From Rhodamnia argentea (lineage: Eukaryota; Streptophyta; Magnoliopsida; Myrtales; Myrtaceae): a stretch of 64,000 nucleotides of DNA. The stretch is from assembly GCF_020921035.1 (NCBI RefSeq), contig NC_063151.1:4030001-4094000 (forward strand), written 5' to 3'. Positions within the stretch are counted from its first letter, which is position 1. Each line of letters opens with the position of its first letter. Both the position numbers and the translations under genes were made by a program. This document shows positions 58,653 through 64,000 of the stretch, piece after piece. Below the pieces are notes generated by a model. That model saw nothing but the letters and a program-made list of their open reading frames with translations, did no database searches and was not told the origin of the DNA.

Positions 58653-59826
58653 TAGAGGTGGTAAAATGGATCTACAACCCATATTTTAACTCATATTTAA
58701 TGGTGGTGGGTTATAAATGAGTTGTCTTAAGTTTTAAAAACAAGCTAAGTAGGTATAAATGAGTTACTTAGAAATTTAATGGCCCCTAAATAGATTTTAG
58801 ATGAATCATAAATGGGTTAGTTAAGATAACTATCTTAAGTTAGTCATAAATTTATTTTTTTATATTATTTTTTGTTGTCTTTTTTTCCGGTCGTCTTCTT
58901 CGAGAATTCACCGAGAACTCTTCCACCAAAAATCCTTCATCGGCGCTTGCCGGAATTTTCTACCGTCGATCATCGGTTACCAATACCGACGCTCATCGCC
59001 ACGACCACCACTCCTTCGACCAAAACAGAATTTCAATCATCCAATGTCATCTCCCGGCCATCAACAAATCAGTCGCAAGAACCACATTTTCACGCAACTC
59101 AGCCCTTGTTATATTCCAATACAATCAACAATCAATCTAGAGAAAAAAAGGTTATACAAGTCTAACTAGGTTGCTCGCGTGGCCAGAAAAGGAAATGACA
59201 ACACCGACTTGTCTAACCAACGCTTTGGGATGCGAAAAGGACCTTGAACTACCAGGCGATGTCCATTGGCGAGCCTGGAGCTTGCTGGTTGACCGGCTGC
59301 CAGTGGTCACGAGGCCCCGGAACACGCGCACAGAGGAGGGAGAAGAAAAAAAAGAAAAGTTAACTTTTAAAAAAATTAAAAAATCATTTTTTAAAAAATA
59401 AAAAAATTTAGTCCACTATATTTTAGGTATATATTTTTTTTCAAGAATTTATAAGAAATAAATTTTCGTAAATTGGATTAAATATGGATCGTCGGTTGCC
59501 GCCACACTCACCGGTCATAAAAGAAAAAAAGAAAGAAAAAATATATAAAAAAAACTAAACTCTTTTTGCTAAATCATTTAAATTGTTCATAGTATTATAG
59601 CAATATATATCTCTTTAAAAATGTAAAAGAAACAATTTTTTTTCTAAAAGTGATTTTAATATTGAAATGTTTTAACAATAAAAGTTGGGTTATGTATGAG
59701 TCGAATATGAGTTGGGTCGAGTATGAGTCGCTATATTTGTATAGAACGAAAATGGATTGAAACGAGTTAAATGATTTAATATGGATTAGATTATTTTCGA
59801 CCTGATTCTCCCATTTTACGGTTCTA
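58653..59826. mobile_element. Non-autonomous hAT element, 1.17 kb
   Basis: An exact 8-bp target duplication, CATACAAG, lies at 58645-58652 and 59827-59834. The inverted ends are TAGAGGTGGTAAAATGG (left) and the complement of TAGAACCGTAAAATGG (right). Subterminal 'CCCATATT', 'GGGT(T/C)' and 'ATGAGT' words are repeated in both arms. The middle (58880-59340) is GC-richer and unlike the arms, with an ORF of 97 codons without recognisable domain, and looks like captured sequence. No hAT transposase is present, so it depends on another element. Confidence 0.88.
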
Positions 59827-59834
59827 CATACAAG

Positions 59835-60793
59835 CAATACGTCTAGCAAGTACTATCTTATTTTGTAAATCCTCGGCCATTCAATATGTTAAAGTTGTTG
59901 TCCCACATCGCCGGTCTTATATGCTCTTTATAATCGTATGATCTTCATCCACCTATCGGTTTAAGCTTTTGGGTTGAACTTTCTAACATAATAATTCACC
60001 TGGAGGTGAGGCACGACTCTAAATACCAGCACGGTCGAGTTGCAAACCGATCGGATGTCAAATTTTGATGGAAAAACATTGTAAAAGTAAGTACCCACGT
60101 GAGTTACGACACGTTGTATTTGACAACATGCAGCTCGGATAAACAAAGTTGGACCACTGATCGATCGGAAAATTTCACCCATCTGACAAAATCAAAAGTT
60201 CGTATCCTCCAAGCAAATGGAAATGTTATTCAGATAGCATCTCTCTATATAATTGGCACCAAACGATGACAATTTTCAAAATGACCATATTCTACAAAGA
60301 ATTCCCCCCCTCCCAGAACAAGTTACAATGACAAATTTTCGCACCTAAAGAATACAAAGAATTGGGCAGAAACAGCCAACTCGTCTCCGAGTATAGAATT
60401 CCCCCCCAAATTCCCGAACTATTCTAATTTAACCTCTCCTAATTGATAACAACATGGTCTCCGGACGATGCCATGACCGGACATCCTCGGCCATGTCCGA
60501 GCTCCATCTCTCTTTTGTCATGGGTGACTCAGCTCCACATCACACGGTGGCCAGATCCGTGTGGGCCACGGCCGGTGATCTCGTTCTCAATTTGGTGCCA
60601 GATCAGATCATAAACTGTGTGGATCCCAAATTGTTTGATCCGAATTCGAAGACCCACCCGATTTGGGCCCCACGTAAGGAAGTATATAGACAGGTGTGTG
60701 TGTGCATGTGAATGTGAGTCCGAGGCTAAATGGGCTTGAATAATTGTAATCGTAAAGTTCCGATTGTGGGTGAGCGCAAGCAATGTGATGAGT
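59835..60793. other. Spacer and 3' region of thaumatin-like gene 2
   Basis: No separate gene recognised. The part next to 60794 should be the 3'UTR of the minus-strand thaumatin-like gene. The ORF at 60454-60711 has no motif. Confidence 0.5.
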
Positions 60794-62740
60794 TTAGGAG
60801 AGCTGCGACAGCCGCCAAACTGCCACGCCGACGCTGACTAATCCCGCCACCGCGTGGCTGGCCGACGCGCCGCTCGTTTCCTCCACGCCCTCGTACACCA
60901 TCGTGCCGTTGTTGGAAGAGTTCGAGGCGGTCGGCAGAGCCTGGCCCGCTGAGGAGGAGGAGGAAGACGACGACGATTTCTGGCTGCACGTTTTCCAAAG
61001 AAAGAAACGTTAGATGGGGCTCGCAATTTTAATAGAGACAGACTGGACGGCACGCTCAGTCGGCGCCGCCAACGACCGTTGAGAGGAGGGGGGGAACGGT
61101 CGGCTTTGGCCCATGTGCGAGCGTCATCGAAAAGAGAGACAAGACACAAACGGGACCCGGATCTCTAGAACTAGGGAACGGCGAAATCGAAAACATGACT
61201 CCGTCTGGGAAAGGCCGTCGTGCATTTTGCGAGCTATTTTGTTGAGACATTCAATGCAATTTACACCCACATAGCCAGCCCTACCTGTGCGGGGAGAGTG
61301 GGACCCTTAAAAGCTCATTAATGAATTAATTATCAACTGGCTGCTTAGGAAAAACGTTAAAAGCGAAATAACGTTTTGTGGTTACGTTTTCATGAGAAAG
61401 TGTGGTAGATGGGGAGGTTGTTTGTTTTTGTTGGACTGGTGGGGGCGTTGAATGCTCGCACCAACCCTGGCTTACCGGGAAAATGACTTCTTATTCAATT
61501 CTCGGCGAAATTTTCAGAGGGTTGGGAGGACTTCGTAAAGTTGAAATTTCCAGCTGACGATTTCGGTTCGTTTGGACCGAAGCTGGGGAGAAAATTACCT
61601 AGTAGAAATTGTACCTCTCTAGGCTATAAAAAAAAAAGGTAAAATTAAGGTGAGAATGTTGAGTTAAAATAATAAGTTTAACGTTCGGATTATATGCATC
61701 TAAGGGGTCACGCAAAGGGTAAAGTCTGGTCTGGTCAGTCATGTCACATGGGGGACAGTAGCGTTACCCTCCAACGTTCACCGAAATTGTCAGTTTGTAA
61801 TGACAAGACTGCCCCTCGAACTTTCGACCGGCAAAAGCTGGACTGGGAGGGAGAGTGACGGGGGTGAAACTGAACACCTCACCTGGTGTTGGGAGAGGGG
61901 CAGAATGTGATGACGTAATCCGCGTCAGCGCATGTGAAGGTGCTGGTGCTGTCGTCGTACGCGTAACTGTAGGCGCGCGGGCAAGCGCTCTTGAACAGCT
62001 CCGAGTACGAGGACGGCTTGCACGTCGCCGGCGTGCTGTAGGCCCCGCTGCAGCAGTACTCCGGCTGCTGGAACGCCTCGCACGCGCTCTTGCACGCCAC
62101 GCCCTCCGACCCGTCGCTGCTCGTCACCTTCAGCTCCGACGGGCACTCCCCGTTCAGGTCCACCACGCACCCCGTGGTGGTGCAGTTCTGGCCCGACCCC
62201 CCCTGCGGCGCCACCAGCAGCGGCAGGTTGTACCCGTCGACTAGGCTCACGTCGAAGAAGTCCATGCCGCCGTCGCCGTCGAGCTTGAACTCGGCGAGGG
62301 TGGCAGGCGGGGTGGCGCCGCTGCCGGAGCACTCGACCTTGCCCGAGCCGCAGTCCCCGGTGAGGCAGGAGAACTTCCCGGTGGAGTCCTCGGAGCAGTG
62401 GGTGCGGCCCCAGAAGCGGCCGCCCCACGCGGCGGGGGCGGCGAGCGAATTGGAGGCGCCGCTGTCGAGGGCGAAGCCAGTGGAGGAGAAGGGTTGCTCG
62501 CCGGCGTTGGAGAGGATGCCTGGCCACACCGTGTAGCCGCACTTGTTGACGAGCGTGAAAGTTGTGGAGTACACTCCTGCAGGGGGGAAAAAACACAATC
62601 TTGATCAGCTAAAGAAGAACACAAAGAGCAAACGCAAAGTGGGGAGATCAGAATTTGCTCCAAGCTAGCAATGGACCTGGTACGAACTGAGGAGAGACTA
62701 CGAAAGAAAACAGAGCAACCAATAAGGTGAGTCGCGCCAT
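60794..62740 (-). CDS. Thaumatin-like protein with C-terminal GPI-anchor-like tail, three exons
   Basis: PR-5 family protein, probably extracellular and tethered to the membrane. Exons 62740-62677, 62576-61883 and 60983-60794 join in consistent phase to give 315 aa. The signal peptide is MARLTLLVALFSFVVS. The mature domain starts near VYSTTFTLVNKCGYTVWPG and has 16 cysteines, signature KFSCLTGDCGSGKVEC, and acidic-cleft residues in ATLAEF, FFDVSLVDGYN and VVDLN, ending ITFCPSPNT. Exon 3, after a 0.9-kb intron, adds a serine run, a short linker (TASNSSNNGTMVYEGVEE) and a hydrophobic end HAVAGLVSVGVAVWRLSQLS. That is the layout of a GPI-anchor signal. Without splicing, exon 2 would end in a stop 1-2 codons after PNT. 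It has the same orientation as its relative 11 kb away. Confident family; the anchor is predicted only. Confidence 0.93.
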
Positions 62741-62867
62741 TGATGGTGTCAGAGAATCGGAGCTAAATTGAAGAAGAAGAAGAAGAAGAGGAGCTGGGGG
62801 GGAAAGGTTGGTGAAGGTGGGTGAGAATCAAAGCCCCAGCAAGTTCTTCTTCTTCTTCAACGGAGGA

Positions 62868-62896
62868 GAGGAGAGGAGAGGAGAGGAGGAGAGGAG
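62868..62896 (+). repeat. (GGAGA)n short tandem repeat
   Basis: GAGGAGAGGAGAGGAGAGG run inside the leader region of thaumatin-like gene 2. Confidence 0.85.
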
Positions 62897-62935
62897 GCTT
62901 TTTTAAGAGCTTTGAGGAATGGCGAGAGATGGGGT

Positions 62936-62943
62936 ACTTATAG
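62936..62943 (-). promoter_or_regulatory. Probable TATA box of thaumatin-like gene 2
   Basis: The minus strand reads CTATAAGT about 200 bp upstream of the ATG at 62740. The intervening leader contains (TTC)n and (CTCTC)n runs, usual for plant 5'UTRs. Confidence 0.6.
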
Positions 62944-63238
62944 AGGGAGCGCGGGCTGACCATGCTTTCATTCGGCGGTCCAAAAAGGTGGTGGTGGTCC
63001 TTCCCGTGGGAAATCAACCCCATGATCCTGGAAAGACTGCGGAAGATTAATAAGAAAATGTGAGCGAGATAACAGGAATTCATATAGTATGAGTAATGAG
63101 ATCTTTAGTCACGCTACTTCTTTGGAGTTAATCTTATCATGATGGTCTGAACATGGAACTAGTCCATTTACTTGTTGCCTTCTTTTCCGAAGTGTCCCTA
63201 TATATTTTAAAGTATCTCTCATTAGTCCCTCTTGTCAT

Positions 63239-64000
63239 TAGAAATGTCAAATGAGTGGATTGGATTAGGTTTGGGTAGGATCGAATATGGTCCGACCCAT
63301 ATTGATCCATTTTAACCCATTTTCATACAATACAAAGTTTATGACCCATACCCGATTCAATCCATATTCAACCCATACTTGACTTGTATTTCTTAAACAT
63401 TTTTATATTTAACCAAATCATACAACACTTATTTTTTATAATTTGATTAAAAAATGATATTATTAAAGCATTTTTATGCAATACAAATTTATTAAAAAAA
63501 ATTTAACTTTTTATAAGTTTTTAAAAGGTGTTTTTATTTTTATTTTTATTTCTTCTACTTTTTTTTTTATTTTTTCCACCTTGCTCCTTCCTCCTCTCTC
63601 CTCTGTCTACAACTCCTCCTCTGGCGACCTCGCGAACACTCGAACAAGCGGCCAACACATTCACCATCGTGACCCAATTCGGGTTTAACTAGGACAGCAA
63701 CATCCGCTGGAACGCCATCAAGACATCACCGAACCTCCTAACCTTCCTTCCTATACCCGGCGATGAGGACAGTCCACACGACGTCCCTGTGGGGCATTTC
63801 GTCGAACATCCGGCGGCAAAGTGCCATGTCACAACCTCCAGACGCATAAAGATTGAGCAGCGAATTCCGGATGAAGATATCCTCAAGATGGCCAATTTTG
63901 ACAACATGGGAATGCACGCAGACGCCTTGTCCGAATTCCCTAGGGTCGGCCAGGGGCTCGAGGAGGAAAGGGAAGGTGAAGTCATTGGGGTGGATGGAGT
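63239..64000. mobile_element. Left part of a second hAT-like element, runs off the window
   Basis: It starts TAGAAATGTCAAATGAGTGG, similar in kind to the hAT end at 58653. Subterminal repeats of CCCATA(T/C)T and GACCCATA match the style of that element. The GC-rich interior from about 63590 is a piece of a PPR gene. The right end and any target duplication (expected CTTGTCAT) lie beyond the window. Confidence 0.55.
63606..64000 (-). pseudogene. PPR (pentatricopeptide repeat) gene fragment, broken
   Basis: Read on the minus strand from the window edge: NDFTFPFLLEPLADPREFGQ, CVHSHVVKIGHLEDIFIRN, SLLNLYASGGCDMALCRRM, FDEMPHRDVVWTVLIAGYRK, then a stop. A second frame continues FGDVLMAFQRMLLS-stop and NPNWVTMVNVLAACSSV. 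These are consecutive PPR motifs of the PLS type found in organelle RNA-editing and RNA-processing factors. Stops and frame changes show that it is dead here. It stops near 63606 at T-rich, hAT-like sequence, which suggests capture by, or interruption by, the element. Confidence 0.78.

Noticed and set aside
1-64000. A new multi-gene biochemical system or biosynthetic cluster
   Set aside because: The complete genes (F-box/FBD, endoplasmin, two thaumatin-like) belong to unrelated known families, are far apart and show no shared pathway.

Overview
This is nuclear DNA of a flowering plant. The evidence is genes with GT-AG introns, a KDEL-ended ER HSP90, plant-only families (F-box/FBD, thaumatin-like, DUF3537, PPR) and plant transposons (Mutator, PIF/Harbinger, hAT, TRIM, gypsy). 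The overall flavour is of a woody eudicot, possibly Myrtales such as Eucalyptus, but that is an impression and not a proof.

Layout. Positions 1-4985 hold a decayed copy of an endoplasmin (GRP94/HSP90B) gene whose first exon lies outside the window. A PIF/Harbinger-like transposon of about 4.9 kb (5032-9965) follows, carrying a broken Myb/SANT gene. Next come a duplicated non-coding block (9966-10774) and a TRIM retroelement (10985-11306). An intact three-exon F-box/FBD gene lies on the minus strand at 14269-15919. The stretch 16-30 kb is mostly intergenic: fold-back elements, a gypsy gag relic, a small hAT MITE, a tandemly duplicated promoter-like segment, a solo-LTR-like insertion and a degenerate repeat array. 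A broken DUF3537 membrane-protein gene covers 30395-33790.

The intact endoplasmin gene (15 exons, 824 aa, signal peptide to KDEL) occupies 34731-40227. Its promoter has an exact ER-stress element. Just behind it sits a 6.6-kb Mutator-like element (40713-47334) with a perfect 9-bp target duplication, carrying broken mudrA and plant-mobile-domain genes. The second copy of the duplicated block (47751-48534) follows. Two thaumatin-like genes on the minus strand (49175-50030 and 60794-62740) flank fold-back MITEs, an intronless tRNA-Leu(CAA) and a 1.2-kb hAT element with an 8-bp target duplication. The window ends inside another hAT-like element that holds a piece of a PPR gene.

How it fits together. 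A segment of at least 7 kb containing the endoplasmin gene was duplicated. One copy stayed intact and took a Mutator insertion behind it. The other lost its last exon, collected frameshifts and stops and took a Harbinger insertion, whose empty site survives in the other copy. I see four protein-coding genes with complete reading frames plus one tRNA. Most of the remainder is transposon-derived or has no recognisable content. I found no gene cluster that looks like a new biochemical system. The most useful leads are the ATP-pocket substitution in the intact endoplasmin, its ER-stress element, and the cargo-carrying hAT and Mutator elements.
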